From the NCBI RefSeq assembly GCF_014647975.1, contig NZ_BMQF01000024.1:1-64000 (forward strand): a stretch of 64,000 bases of DNA, given 5' to 3'. The notes beneath the pieces are model-generated. The model saw nothing but the letters and a program-made list of their open reading frames with translations. It ran no database searches and was not told the DNA's origin. Numbering within the stretch: the stretch's first letter is position 1; each line of letters starts with the position of its first letter. Origin of the DNA: Streptomyces fumigatiscleroticus. GTDB lineage: Bacteria; Actinomycetota; Actinomycetes; Streptomycetales; Streptomycetaceae. Positions 34,901-42,941 of the stretch are shown here, piece after piece. Position numbers and translations under genes: made by a program.

Positions 34901-36191
34901 AGGTCAGCGTGATCCTGCCGTCGGAGGGCTCGGTGTACGCCAGGTCCGAGGGTGCGGTGGGAGCCTGCGTGTCGCCGTTCTGGCCGGTGCGGGTGACCGT
35001 GTTGCTGTTCGGTGACTGGTTGCCGGCCGCGTCCCTGGCCCGCACGTAGTACGAGACGGTCTCGCCGGCCGGCCGGGTGTCGGTGTAGGTGGTGACGTCA
35101 CCGGCGACGCTGCTCAGCAGCTGCCCGCCCGCATAGATGTCGTAACCCGTCACGCCGACGTTGTCGGTGGCCGCGTCCCAGGTCAGCTTGATCTGGCCGG
35201 TGGTGGGTTCGGTGAGGGCGAGACGGGCCGGGGCGCCGGGGGCCTGGGTGTCGCCGCCGCCCGGGCCGTAGACCTCCAGCTCGGACACCTGGGCGGCGGG
35301 CTGCACGGTGTTCGCCGTGACCAGGACGCGCACGTAGCGGGTCGTGGTGGCGTCGAAGGCCAGGACGGCGGAGTTGCCGCTGTCCGGGTCGAACGTGTAG
35401 GCCTGTGAAGCGGTCAGATCGGTGAAGTCGCTGCCGTTGGTGCTGCCCTGGATCTTCAGAGTCTGGGCGCGCTTCTCCCAGCCGCCCGGCAGTCGCAGGA
35501 CCACGCGGTTGACGCGGACGGAGGCCCCGAGGTCCGCCTGGAGCCACTGCGGGAAGGCCCCGTCGTCGCTCTCCCAGTACGAGGCCCGGTTGCCGTCGTT
35601 GGCGTTCGCGGCGGTGTACATCTGGGTGAAACTGCTGGCGGTGAGAGTCCTGCCCGCGGCGAGGTCGGCCGTCGACGAGCCGGCGGTGTGCACCTCCAGC
35701 TCCGACAGCTGCGCCGCCTTCCACCCCGTGTTGCCGGTGATGACGACGCGCACGAAGCGCGTCAGGGCCGCTGAGAAGCCCACGGTCACGGTGTTGCCCG
35801 ACCCCGGGCTGAAGGTGTACGAGGCCGAGGACTTCAGCGTGCTGAAGCTGGTTCCGTCGGCGCTCCCCTGCACCGAGAGGGTCTGGCTACGGCTCTCCCA
35901 TCCCGCCGGCAGCTCGAGCACGACCTCGTCCACGTTCTGTGCCGTGCCCAGGTCGGCCTGGACCCACTGGGGAAAGCCGCCGCCGGAGCTCTCCCAGTAG
36001 GTGCCCTGGTCGCCGTCGGTGATGTTCACCGCGGCGTACTCGCTCACAGCGCTGCTCGCCGAGGCCCTGTCTCCCAGCGCGACATTCGGCCCTCCTGCGG
36101 CCTGGGCGACCGCCACCGGCCCGGCCAGGGCCAGAAGACTGCCCACTGTCACGGCGCTCAGGGTCCGTGACTGCCATCTTCGGATTCTCAT
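31905..36191 (-). CDS. secreted multidomain GH87-type alpha-1,3-glucanase (mycodextranase-like)
   Basis: 1428 aa after the ATG at 36191. Order: signal peptide (1-32), two discoidin/F5-8C domains (33-305; each with YWES..G.FPQW), two fibronectin III repeats (315-495), a third discoidin-like domain (505-635), two CARDB-like domains (640-855), a CBM6/35-like domain (YDMYEAEDGTLGG, 865-1000), and a right-handed beta-helix catalytic domain (1010-1428). The helix carries Asp-rich loops (FADGVNMTNGS, ATGDDGFALFSA) matching GH87 catalytic aspartates. It should cleave alpha-1,3-glucan of fungal walls or mutan outside the cell. The catalytic family assignment is by motif reading. A nearby sugar importer supports it. 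Confidence 0.85.
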   Translation of the reverse strand: MRIRRWQSRTLSAVTVGSLLALAGPVAVAQAAGGPNVALGDRASASSAVSEYAAVNITDGDQGTYWESSGGGFPQWVQADLGTAQNVDEVVLELPAGWESRSQTLSVQGSADGTSFSTLKSSASYTFSPGSGNTVTVGFSAALTRFVRVVITGNTGWKAAQLSELEVHTAGSSTADLAAGRTLTASSFTQMYTAANANDGNRASYWESDDGAFPQWLQADLGASVRVNRVVLRLPGGWEKRAQTLKIQGSTNGSDFTDLTASQAYTFDPDSGNSAVLAFDATTTRYVRVLVTANTVQPAAQVSELEVYGPGGGDTQAPGAPARLALTEPTTGQIKLTWDAATDNVGVTGYDIYAGGQLLSSVAGDVTTYTDTRPAGETVSYYVRARDAAGNQSPNSNTVTRTGQNGDTQAPTAPSDLAYTEPSDGRITLTWTASSDNTKVTGYDIYANGTLRDSVAGDVTTYTDTQPSTATVTYYVRAKDAAGNQSVPSNSVTRNGSGGSGSNLAVGKPVVADSTVGAFVAANANDNSVTTYWEGAGGSYPNTLTVKLGANADLDHLVLKLNPDAVWSRRTQTIEVLGREQSAGGFTSLVGAKSYTFDPAGGNTVTVPVSARVADVQLKFTANSGAPAGQMAEFQVVGVPAPNPDLEVTRLTVSPSAPVESDRISVAATVRNSGPAGAAASGLAVRLGGSKAATAKVGALAAGEQTTVTASLGQLDAGNYQLSAVADEADVIIEQNESNNTHTSPEPLVVKPVDTSDLVVSSVTTSPSSPAAGQDVTFKVRLKNQGNQASAAGDHGVTLTLADSAGGTVKTLTGTHEGTLAAGSSADVDLGPWTAANGSYTAKTVVAADANEVPVKRENNTSSHPLFIGRGAHMPYDMYEAEDGTLGGGADVVGPNRTVGDLAGEASGRKAVKLDATGEYVEFTTRASTSTLVTRFSLPDAPGGGGTESTIDVYVDGVFKKALPLTSKYAWLYGAETAPGNSPGAGAPRHIYDEAHILLGETVPKGSRIRLQKDSANTSTYAIDFVNLEQVSPVADPDPSAYTVPAGFTHQDVQNALDKVRMDTSGKLVGVYLPPGDYETSGKFQVYGKAVDVVGAGPWYTAFHAPSSQENTDVGFRVDATAKGSTFKGFSYFGNYTSRIDGPGKVFDFSNVSDIVIDDIWAEHMVCLYWGANTDRITIENSRIRNTFADGVNMTNGSTDNLVTNNDARATGDDGFALFSAIDAGGADEKNNVYENLTSTLTWRAAGVAVYGGYNNTFRNIRIADTLVYSGITISSLDFGYPMNGFGTEPTTFDNVTIERAGGHFWGSQTFPGIWLFSASKVFQGIRVDHVDIVDPTYSGVMFQTNYSGGQPQNPIKDTVFTDVSISGAHKSGDAYDAKSGFGLWANDKPEEGQGPAVGEVTFNGLKLSDNAVDIRNTTSTFKININP

Positions 36192-36376
36192 CAGTCCCTC
36201 GATCTCGGCCCCGCGTGAACTGCCGCGAGGCGCGGCTCGTCGGATCGTCCCCATGCGTGAAGCAGCACACGCCGCTTCTTGCGTCATGCGCACCGAGAGT
36301 TCCAGAAAGCTGTCAAGTCGTCTACAGCCTGGGCGCGAAGAATTGTGCATTCCCGCGCAGACTGTGCGGCCCGACC

Positions 36377-36446
36377 GATGCGGCCCCACGGATGCGGCCC
36401 CACGGATGCGGCCCCACGGATGCGGCCCCACGGATGCGGTCCGACG
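36377..36446. repeat. 14-bp tandem array, five units
   Basis: GATGCGGCCCCACG repeats with starts at 36377, 36391, 36405, 36419 and 36433, the last diverged. It lies about 190 bp upstream of the glucanase start, within or beside its promoter region. Confidence 0.88.
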
Positions 36447-36540
36447 TGTGGGGCGTTGCGCCGCGGCCGACACGGCAGGCGCGTGCGAAGGGGCGCGGGA
36501 GCCCTTGCCCGGAGGGCGAAGGGGTTGTCGCGCACGAAAA

Positions 36541-36596
36541 GAGCCGGCATCGGCACGGGCGGGTCGCGTGGCGAGCGCCTGTGCCGATGCCGGCTC
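36541..36596 (-). terminator. rho-independent terminator of the LacI gene
   Basis: GAGCCGGCATCGGCAC (36541-36556) and GTGCCGATGCCGGCTC (36581-36596) form a perfect 16-bp stem. On the minus strand it is followed by TTTT, 66 bases after the LacI stop. Confidence 0.88.
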
Positions 36597-36662
36597 CAGC
36601 GGCGGTGATGCAGTTGTGGGCGCGAGCGCCTCGGGCGAAGGGCCGGGACCAGCCGGCCGGGA

Positions 36663-37673
36663 TCAGCCGGCCGGGGGCGGGGCGGTCGATCCGCGGACGA
36701 CGAGTTCGGGCTCGAAGAGCAGCTCACCGGGGTGGGGCTGCGACCCCTGGATCTGGGCGCACAGCATGTCGACCGCCGCGCGGCCCATCGCCTCGATCGG
36801 CTGGCGCACGGTCGTCAGGGGCGGTTCCGTGCAGGTCATGAACGCCGAGTCGTCGAAGCCCACGACCGACACGTCCGCGGGAACATGAAGCCCGCGCCTG
36901 CGTGCCGCCCTGACGGCTCCGAGCGCAAGCGGGTCACTGCCGCAGACGATGCCGGTGACGCCTTGCTCCAGCAGCCGCGCGGTCACCGCCTGGCCGCCTT
37001 CCAGGGAGAAGATCGACCGCTGCACGAACTCGTCGGGCAGTTCCATGCCCGCGGCCTTCGCCGCCACCCGGGCGGCGTCCAGCTTGCGGCGCGACGGGAC
37101 ATGGTCGGCGGGCCCGATGACCAGGCCGATCCGCTCATGCCCCAGCGAGGCGAGATGACGCCACGCCTGCGCGACGGCGACCGCGTCGTCGCATGCCACG
37201 CACGGGAAATCGAGGCCCTCGATCGACGCGTTGACCAGGACGACCGGGACCTTGCGCTCCGCCAGCAGGTGGTAGTGCTCGTGCGGCGCGTCGGCCTGCG
37301 CGAACAGACCGCCGGCGAAGACCACCCCGGAGACCTGCTGCTGGAGCAGCAGGTCCACGTAGTCGGCCTCGGCCACGCCGCCCTTGGTCTGCGTGCAGAG
37401 CACGGGCGTCAGCCCCTGCTGCGCGAGCGCGCTCCCGATGACGTCCGCGAACGCCGGGAAGATCGGGTTCTGGAGTTCCGGCAGCACCAGGCCCACGAGC
37501 CGGGCGCGCTCTCCGCGCAGCTGCGTCGGGCGTTCGTAGCCGAGGACGTCCAGTGCCGTGAGCACGGCCTGTCTCGTCGCTTCCGAGACTCCGGGCTTGC
37601 CATTGAGGACACGGCTGACCGTGGCCTCGCTGACCCCGACCTTCTTCGCCACCTGGGCCAGTCGTCGCGTCAT
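36663..37673 (-). CDS. LacI family regulator (MalR-like)
   Basis: 336 aa. The HTH (LAQVAKKVGVSEATVSRVLNGKPGVSEATR, read as a LacI headpiece plus hinge) is followed by a periplasmic-binding-like sensor (LVGLVLPELQNPIFPAFADVIG; VSVVGFDDSAFMTCTEPPLTTVRQP). Sequence style matches the Streptomyces maltose/alpha-glucoside regulators MalR/Reg1. It lies between the glucanase and glucosidase genes and probably represses the locus in the absence of alpha-gluco-oligosaccharides. The ATG at 37673 has little Shine-Dalgarno, so the mRNA may be nearly leaderless. Confidence 0.93.
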   Translation of the reverse strand: MTRRLAQVAKKVGVSEATVSRVLNGKPGVSEATRQAVLTALDVLGYERPTQLRGERARLVGLVLPELQNPIFPAFADVIGSALAQQGLTPVLCTQTKGGVAEADYVDLLLQQQVSGVVFAGGLFAQADAPHEHYHLLAERKVPVVLVNASIEGLDFPCVACDDAVAVAQAWRHLASLGHERIGLVIGPADHVPSRRKLDAARVAAKAAGMELPDEFVQRSIFSLEGGQAVTARLLEQGVTGIVCGSDPLALGAVRAARRRGLHVPADVSVVGFDDSAFMTCTEPPLTTVRQPIEAMGRAAVDMLCAQIQGSQPHPGELLFEPELVVRGSTAPPPAG

Positions 37674-37686
37674 GACTGCAAGGCTA

Positions 37687-37711
37687 ACGCAAAATCCGCA
37701 AGCTGTTGCGT
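37687..37711 (-). promoter_or_regulatory. LacI-type operator in its own promoter
   Basis: ACGCAA (37687-37692) and TTGCGT (37706-37711) are inverted, with a further CGCAA in between (37697-37701), forming a compact CGCAA-GCTG-TTGCG dyad (37697-37710). TTGCG half-sites also occur upstream of the glucanase (about 36279-36284) and the sugar-binding protein gene (about 43041-43046). Confidence 0.65.
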
Positions 37712-37787
37712 CCGTCTTCCCCAGTCTGCGTCAGTCGAGACGTCCGGGAAATCCCGCGCGGACAGGGCGCGGCACATGACCGGCGGG

Positions 37788-39392
37788 TCAGGCCGACAGC
37801 CACACGGCCGTGTCCGTCGGCAGCGTTCCGTCGGGGTCGAGGGGGCCGCTGGCAAGGAGGAGCCGCTTGTGCGCCGGCAGGGCGGTGGGCGCGTCGGAGA
37901 GGTTGACGACACAGACCAGGCCGTGGGTCCGGCGGAAGGCGAGAATGCCGTCCTCGGTGGGAAGCCAGGTAAGGGGACCGTCGCCGAAACCCGGCTCGGT
38001 ACGGCGCAGCAGGAGGGCCCGGCGGTAGAGGGCGAGCATCGAGTCCGGATCGTCGCTCTGCCGGTCGACCGCGTAGCGGGCCCAGTCCGCGGGCTGAGGC
38101 AGCCAGGGCTCGGCCTGTGTGCCGAACCCGTAGGAGGGTGCGTCCGCCTGCCAGGGCAGGGGGACGCGGCAGCCGTCGCGGCCGGGGTCCGTGCCGCCGG
38201 AGCGGAAGTGCATCGGGTCCTGGATGCGGTCCCGGGGGATGTCGGCCTCGGGCAGCCCGAGCTCCTCGCCCTGGTAGAGGTAGACGGAGCCGGGCAGGGC
38301 GAGGGTGAGCAGGGCGGCGGCGCGGGCGCGCCGGGTGCCGAGATCGAGGTCGGTGGGGGTGCCGAAGCGCTTGCTGGCGAAGTCGAAGGCGGTGTCGGCG
38401 CGGCCGTAGCGGGTCACGGTGCGGGTGACGTCGTGGTTGCAGAGCACCCAGGTGGCGGGGGCTTCGACCGGGGCGTGTTCGGCGAGTGTGTCGTCGATGG
38501 TGCGGCGCAGTCGGCCGTGCTCCCATGGGCAGGTCAGGAAGGTGAAGTTGAAGGCGGTGTGCAGTTCGTCGGGCCGCAGGTAGCGGGCGAAGCGCTCGGC
38601 GTCGGGCAGCCACACCTCTCCGACGAACACGCCGCCGTACTCGTCGGCGATCGCCCGCCAGGAGCGGTAGATGTCGTGGATCTCGTCCTGGTCGATGAAG
38701 GGCGGCGGGTCGGCGCCCTCCACGAAGTCCGGCAGCGCCGGGTCCTTGACCAGCAGGGCGGCGGAGTCGATGCGTACGCCGGCCACGCCGCGTTCGAACC
38801 AGAAACGCAGGACGTCCTCGTGTTCCTGCCGCACTGCCGGGTGGGCCCAGTTCAGGTCGGGCTGTTCGGGTGTGAAGAGGTGCAGGTACCAGTCGCCGTC
38901 GGGCAGGCGGGTCCAGGTGGTGCCGGAGAACTGCGACGGCCAGTCGTTGGGCGGCAGTTCCCCGTTCTCCCCGCGTCCGGGACGGAAGTGGAACAGCTCC
39001 CGTTCCGGGCTGCCCGGGCCCGCGGCGAGCGCGGCCCGGAACCAGGGGTGCTGGTCGGAGACGTGGTTGGGGACGATGTCGACGATGGTGCGGATGCCGA
39101 GTCCGCGGGCCTCGGCGATCAGTTTCTCGGCCTCGGCCAGGGTGCCGAAGGCCGGGTCGATGGTGCGGTAGTCGGCCACGTCGTAGCCGCCGTCGACCAG
39201 CGGGGAGAGGTACCAGGGGGTGAACCAGACGGCGTCGACGCCGAGTTCCGCGAGGTAGGGCAGCCGGGCGCGGACGCCCGCGAGGTCACCGGTGCCGTCG
39301 CCGTCGCCGTCGGCGAAACTGCGCGGATACACCTGGTAGATGACGGCGTCGCGCCACCAGTCGTCGGTGCGGTGCGGGGTGGGGGCTGCCAC
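37788..39392 (-). CDS. GH13 alpha-glucosidase (oligo-1,6/alpha-glucosidase type)
   Basis: 534 aa, no signal peptide, so cytoplasmic. GH13 regions are clear: DAVIYQVYPRSFADGDGDGTGDL, region I VDIVPNHVSD, region II GVRIDSAALLV (catalytic Asp nucleophile), region III FVGEVWLPD (acid/base Glu), region IV VLCNHDVTR (third Asp). The QGEELGLPEADIP loop is typical of alpha-glucosidases. It would hydrolyse imported gluco-oligosaccharides to glucose. Start GTG 39392 with a GAAAGGA site. A 16-bp hairpin separates it from the upstream permease gene. Confidence 0.93.
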   Translation of the reverse strand: MAAPTPHRTDDWWRDAVIYQVYPRSFADGDGDGTGDLAGVRARLPYLAELGVDAVWFTPWYLSPLVDGGYDVADYRTIDPAFGTLAEAEKLIAEARGLGIRTIVDIVPNHVSDQHPWFRAALAAGPGSPERELFHFRPGRGENGELPPNDWPSQFSGTTWTRLPDGDWYLHLFTPEQPDLNWAHPAVRQEHEDVLRFWFERGVAGVRIDSAALLVKDPALPDFVEGADPPPFIDQDEIHDIYRSWRAIADEYGGVFVGEVWLPDAERFARYLRPDELHTAFNFTFLTCPWEHGRLRRTIDDTLAEHAPVEAPATWVLCNHDVTRTVTRYGRADTAFDFASKRFGTPTDLDLGTRRARAAALLTLALPGSVYLYQGEELGLPEADIPRDRIQDPMHFRSGGTDPGRDGCRVPLPWQADAPSYGFGTQAEPWLPQPADWARYAVDRQSDDPDSMLALYRRALLLRRTEPGFGDGPLTWLPTEDGILAFRRTHGLVCVVNLSDAPTALPAHKRLLLASGPLDPDGTLPTDTAVWLSA

Positions 39393-39424
39393 GTGGCGGT
39401 CCTTTCGGGCAGGGCAGGGTGGAT

Positions 39425-39473
39425 CTTCGCCGTCGGCCCGGACAGCGGGGCGTCGGGCGGGCCGACGGCGAAG
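39425..39473 (-). terminator. intra-locus hairpin between permease and GH13 genes
   Basis: CTTCGCCGTCGGCCCG (39425-39440) and CGGGCCGACGGCGAAG (39458-39473) form a 16-bp perfect stem with a 17-base loop. Lying within the presumed operon, it may be a partial terminator, attenuator or mRNA stabiliser. Confidence 0.7.
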
Positions 39474-39514
39474 ACTTCGGCGGGGTGCGGACGAGAGATC
39501 GGGCGGCGGTGCGG

Positions 39515-40390
39515 TCAGCCTTTGAGGCCGCCGGCGGTGAGGCCGCTCATGATGTTGCGCTGGAAGATCAGGAAGATCAGCAGGGTGGGCAGGGAGGCGA
39601 TCGTCAGCGCGGCGATCAGCACGTTCACCGGCACACCGTTGGACAGCGAGTAGATGCCGACGTTCAGGGTCTGCTTGGCCGGGTCGGGCAGGGTGAGCAT
39701 CGGCCAGAGGAAGTCCTTCCAGACCCCGACGATCGCGAAGATCGACACCACGCCGAGGATCGGCCGCGAGACGGGCAGCACGATGGACCACAGGGTGCGC
39801 ACCGGGCTCGCCCCGTCCATGGCGGCGGCGTCCAGGAGTTCCTTGGGGATGGAGTCGAAGAACCGCTTAAGCAGGAAGATGTTGAAGGCGTTGGTGACCG
39901 AGGGCAGCCAGATCGCCCACGGGGAGTTCAGCAGGTTCCGCTCCACGATCGGCACGTCGAGAACGGTCAGGTACTGCGGCACGACGAGCACCGTGGCGGG
40001 GATCATCAGGGTGGCCAGCATCATGCCGAGGATCGCCTTGCCGAACACCGGGCGGAGTCTGGACAGCGAGTAGGCGGCGGCCACGTCGAGGACCAGCTGG
40101 AAGGCGAGCGCACCGAAGGCGTAGAAGAGGGTGTTGCCGAGCAGCCGGGCCAGGTCCATGACCTCCCAGGCGTGGCCGTAGTTCCCGGGCGTGAAGGTCT
40201 CCGGCACCAGGGTCGGCGGTGTCCGGACCACTTCCTGGGCGTCCTTGAAGCCGCTGGAGACCAGCCAGTACAGCGGGCCCAGGAAGACCAGCGTGAAACC
40301 GCCGATGACCAGGGCGAACACGATCCAGTACAGGGCCTTGCCGCGCGGCCTGGCGAGCTGGGCCGGCGAGATGAGCGTACGCGTGGACAT
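39515..40390 (-). CDS. carbohydrate ABC transporter permease (MalG type)
   Basis: 291 aa, six TM helices. The EAA loop (ELLDAAAMDGASPVRTLWSIVLPVSRP) is the ATPase contact. It pairs with the upstream MalF-like permease to import a sugar. The 16-bp gap to that permease suggests one transcript. No cognate ATPase is encoded here, so a shared MsiK-type ATPase elsewhere in the genome probably energises it, as is usual in Streptomyces. Confidence 0.94.
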   Translation of the reverse strand: MSTRTLISPAQLARPRGKALYWIVFALVIGGFTLVFLGPLYWLVSSGFKDAQEVVRTPPTLVPETFTPGNYGHAWEVMDLARLLGNTLFYAFGALAFQLVLDVAAAYSLSRLRPVFGKAILGMMLATLMIPATVLVVPQYLTVLDVPIVERNLLNSPWAIWLPSVTNAFNIFLLKRFFDSIPKELLDAAAMDGASPVRTLWSIVLPVSRPILGVVSIFAIVGVWKDFLWPMLTLPDPAKQTLNVGIYSLSNGVPVNVLIAALTIASLPTLLIFLIFQRNIMSGLTAGGLKG

Positions 40391-40406
40391 GATGGTCTCC
40401 CCTGGC

Positions 40407-41366
40407 CTACTCGTCCTCGGCGCGGCTGAGCTTCACGTACGCCGCCGAGAATCCGGCGAGGAGTACGAGCAGGAGCAGGCCGAGGGCCGCCGCGGCGCCG
40501 TAGTCGTTGAAGTTGAAGGCGTACTGGTAGATGAGGTAGACCACTGTCGTGGTCGAGCCCTCCGGGCCGGCGCCGCCCGTCAGCAGGAACGGCTCGACGA
40601 AGACCTGCATCGTCGCGATGACCTGCATGAGCAGCATCAGCGAGAGGATGAGGCGCGTCTGCGGGATGGTGACGTGCCAGATCTTGCGGAAGAGCCCCGC
40701 ACCGTCGAGTTCCGCCGCCTCGTACAGTTCGCCGGGGATGCCCTGGAGCGCGGCGAGGTAGACGAGAGCGGCGCCTCCCATGTTCATCCAGGTGGAGGCG
40801 AGGACGACGGAGAGCATCGAGAGGTCCGCGTCCTGGAGCCACTGCTGTTCCGGCAGACGGAGTAAGCGCAGCAGGTCGTTGAGGAGTCCGTACCCGGGGT
40901 CGTAGAGGTACTTGAAGAGCAGGACGGAGGCGACCGGCGGCAGCATCACCGGCAGGTAGACCAGCAGGCGCAGATAACCCTTGCCGTGGCGGAACTCGTT
41001 GATGACGATCGCCACGACGAACGGGACCGCGAACCCGAAGACCAGTGCCAGCACGGTGAACAGGAGCGTGTTGCGCCAGGCCTGCCAGAAGGCCGGATCG
41101 TCGAAGACCGTGACCAGGTTGTCCAGGCCGACCCAGGTGACCTCGCCGTCCTCGGTCTTCTGGAAGGCCAGGAGGAACTCCCTGACCATCGGATACCACG
41201 AGAACACGGCGAAACAGACGACCGCGCCGATGAGGAATCCGTGAGCCGTCAGATTGCGCCGCAGGTTCTTGGCGAAGGATCCGCCGGGAGTGGTGCGTGC
41301 TGTCTCGTGCGGCTGGGATCGGCGGGAGGGTCCCGCCTTGCTCGGGGTCAGGCTGGGGGCCGACAT
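40407..41366 (-). CDS. carbohydrate ABC transporter permease (MalF type)
   Basis: 319 aa, six TM helices with the EAA motif (ELYEAAELDGAGLFRKIWHVTIPQTR). The ATG at 41366 follows AGGAGCGACG. The open frame upstream (to 41513) is only translation of a GC repeat and should be discarded. It forms the translocation channel with the MalG-type permease. Confidence 0.94.
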   Translation of the reverse strand: MSAPSLTPSKAGPSRRSQPHETARTTPGGSFAKNLRRNLTAHGFLIGAVVCFAVFSWYPMVREFLLAFQKTEDGEVTWVGLDNLVTVFDDPAFWQAWRNTLLFTVLALVFGFAVPFVVAIVINEFRHGKGYLRLLVYLPVMLPPVASVLLFKYLYDPGYGLLNDLLRLLRLPEQQWLQDADLSMLSVVLASTWMNMGGAALVYLAALQGIPGELYEAAELDGAGLFRKIWHVTIPQTRLILSLMLLMQVIATMQVFVEPFLLTGGAGPEGSTTTVVYLIYQYAFNFNDYGAAAALGLLLLVLLAGFSAAYVKLSRAEDE

Positions 41367-41416
41367 CGTCGCTCCTAGGTGCTGATCTGCCGTGTCTGTC
41401 ACCGGGGCCGGGCGGT

Positions 41417-41494
41417 CGGGCGGGGCGGCCGGGCGGGACGGCCGGGCGGGGCGGCCGGGCGGGGCGGCCGGGCGGGGCGGCCGGGCGGGGCGGC
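41417..41494. repeat. 13-bp GC tandem array between binding protein and permease genes
   Basis: Six units of CGGGCGGGGCGGC (one with an A) run from 41417 to 41494 in the 156-bp gap between the solute-binding protein stop and the first permease start. Transcribed on the minus strand it is a long C-rich tract, which might lower expression of the permeases relative to the binding protein. Confidence 0.88.
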
Positions 41495-41522
41495 CCTTGA
41501 CGGCCCGCTCCACCCGGTCCGG

Positions 41523-42941
41523 TCACTGGTGGGCCAGGATCTGGTTCACCTGGGACTCCGCGGTGCCCAGGAGCTTGTCGATGTCGGCGTCCCTGTCGGT
41601 GAGGATGCCGGACATCACGTTGTCGAGGACCTTGTAGATCTCCTGCGCCTTCGGCGGCTCGGCCTTGCCCGTGACGGGGTTGTCCATGAAGGTCTTGAAG
41701 TTCTCGACCGGCATGGTGGCGTTCTCGGCGCGGGCGGCGTCGTCCTTCGTCTTGGTCCCGTTCAGCCAGAAGTTGGGCTGCGGGATGCCGACCGGCAGTC
41801 CGTCGGCCTTGCGGCGCGCCCAGTCGAACTGGCCCTTGCCCGCGGTGAGGGTCTCGAAGTTGAGCCAGGCGATGGCGGCCTTGATCTTGTCCGGGGATAT
41901 CCCCTTCTTGATCATGTAGCTGTTGCCGCCGGCCAGGGTGTTCTTCTCGCCCGGGATCGGTCCCATGCCGAAGTTCTCGTACTTGGCGCCCAGTTGCTGG
42001 ACCATGTAGGTGATGTCGTCGGGCGCGGCGAGGAACATGCCCAGCTTGTCGGTGGCGATCTGCTTCTGGAGGTCGCCCCACTTCAGCAGCTGGGTCTTGC
42101 CCATGCTGTCGTCCTCCCAGCGCATGGCGTGGAGGTTCTCGGCGACCTGCTTGCCCAGCTCGCTGTCGAAGGCCGCCTTCCTGCCGCTCGCGTCGACGAT
42201 CTCGCCTCCGACGCTGTACATCTGGGCGGTGAAGTGCCAGCCGCCCTGGTTTCCGGCGCTGTACTCGCCGAAGCCGGCGATGCCGTCGCCGAGGCCGGCG
42301 ATCTTCTTCGCCGCGGCCCGGACCTCCTCCCAGGTGCGCGGGGGGTTGTCGGGGTCGAGACCGGCCCGCTTGAAGAGCTTGCGGTTGATCAGCAGGCCCA
42401 TCGTGTAGTTGCTGGTGGGCAGACCGTACAGCTTGCCGTCCTGCTTGAGGGAGCTCAGGACGGCTGGGTCGATGTCCTTCAGCAGCGGCACGGTCCTGTC
42501 ATTGACGTACGCGGTCACGTCCTCGGCGCCGTCGTTGTCGAGCACCTGGGGCAGGTCGGTGAAGTAGGTGTAGAACACGTCGGGCTGGGACTTGGCCTTC
42601 AGCATGGCCGTGAAGCGCGGTGGCTCCAGACACTGGCCCGGCGTGGAGCGTCCGTCGACGGTGACGTTCGGGTAGATCTTGTTGAACTCCTTGACGTCCT
42701 CCTTCCACTCCTTCAGTTCAGGCGCCTTCGCCGCCGGCGGCATGCAGTCGATGGTGATCGTCACCTTCGTCTTCGGATCCAGCGGGGCGGAGGGATCCGA
42801 CGAACCGCTCCCCTGGGAAGCGCCGCCTCCGTCGTCGTCGCTGCTGCTGGTGCCGCAGGCGGCGAGCGCGCTCAGCGTGAGTGCGGAGACGAGGGCGACC
42901 GCGCTGGCGCGGCGGGTACGGCGGAGCCGGGCACTTCTCAT
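41523..42941 (-). CDS. extracellular solute-binding lipoprotein for sugars
   Basis: 472 aa. A lipoprotein signal (ALTLSALAAC lipobox, Cys at about 28) leads a two-lobe sugar-binding protein of family 1 (SBP_bac_1): EWKEDVKEFNKIYPNVTV, TYFTDLPQVLDNDG, GLPTSNYTMGLLINRKLF. It should capture gluco-oligosaccharides for the adjacent permeases. The ATG at 42941 has an AAGGGG site. First gene of the importer operon. Confidence 0.93.
   Translation of the reverse strand: MRSARLRRTRRASAVALVSALTLSALAACGTSSSDDDGGGASQGSGSSDPSAPLDPKTKVTITIDCMPPAAKAPELKEWKEDVKEFNKIYPNVTVDGRSTPGQCLEPPRFTAMLKAKSQPDVFYTYFTDLPQVLDNDGAEDVTAYVNDRTVPLLKDIDPAVLSSLKQDGKLYGLPTSNYTMGLLINRKLFKRAGLDPDNPPRTWEEVRAAAKKIAGLGDGIAGFGEYSAGNQGGWHFTAQMYSVGGEIVDASGRKAAFDSELGKQVAENLHAMRWEDDSMGKTQLLKWGDLQKQIATDKLGMFLAAPDDITYMVQQLGAKYENFGMGPIPGEKNTLAGGNSYMIKKGISPDKIKAAIAWLNFETLTAGKGQFDWARRKADGLPVGIPQPNFWLNGTKTKDDAARAENATMPVENFKTFMDNPVTGKAEPPKAQEIYKVLDNVMSGILTDRDADIDKLLGTAESQVNQILAHQ

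Noticed and set aside
31323..35015. 1230-codon plus-strand open frame
   Set aside because: It is the antisense shadow of the GH87 glucanase gene. Codon bias and domains support the minus strand only.
36732..39653. 973-codon plus-strand open frame
   Set aside because: Antisense shadow of the LacI and GH13 genes, a normal effect of extreme GC third-position bias.
41367..41513. N-terminal extension of the MalF-type permease
   Set aside because: It is only translation of the 13-bp repeat. A proper ribosome site and start exist at 41366.
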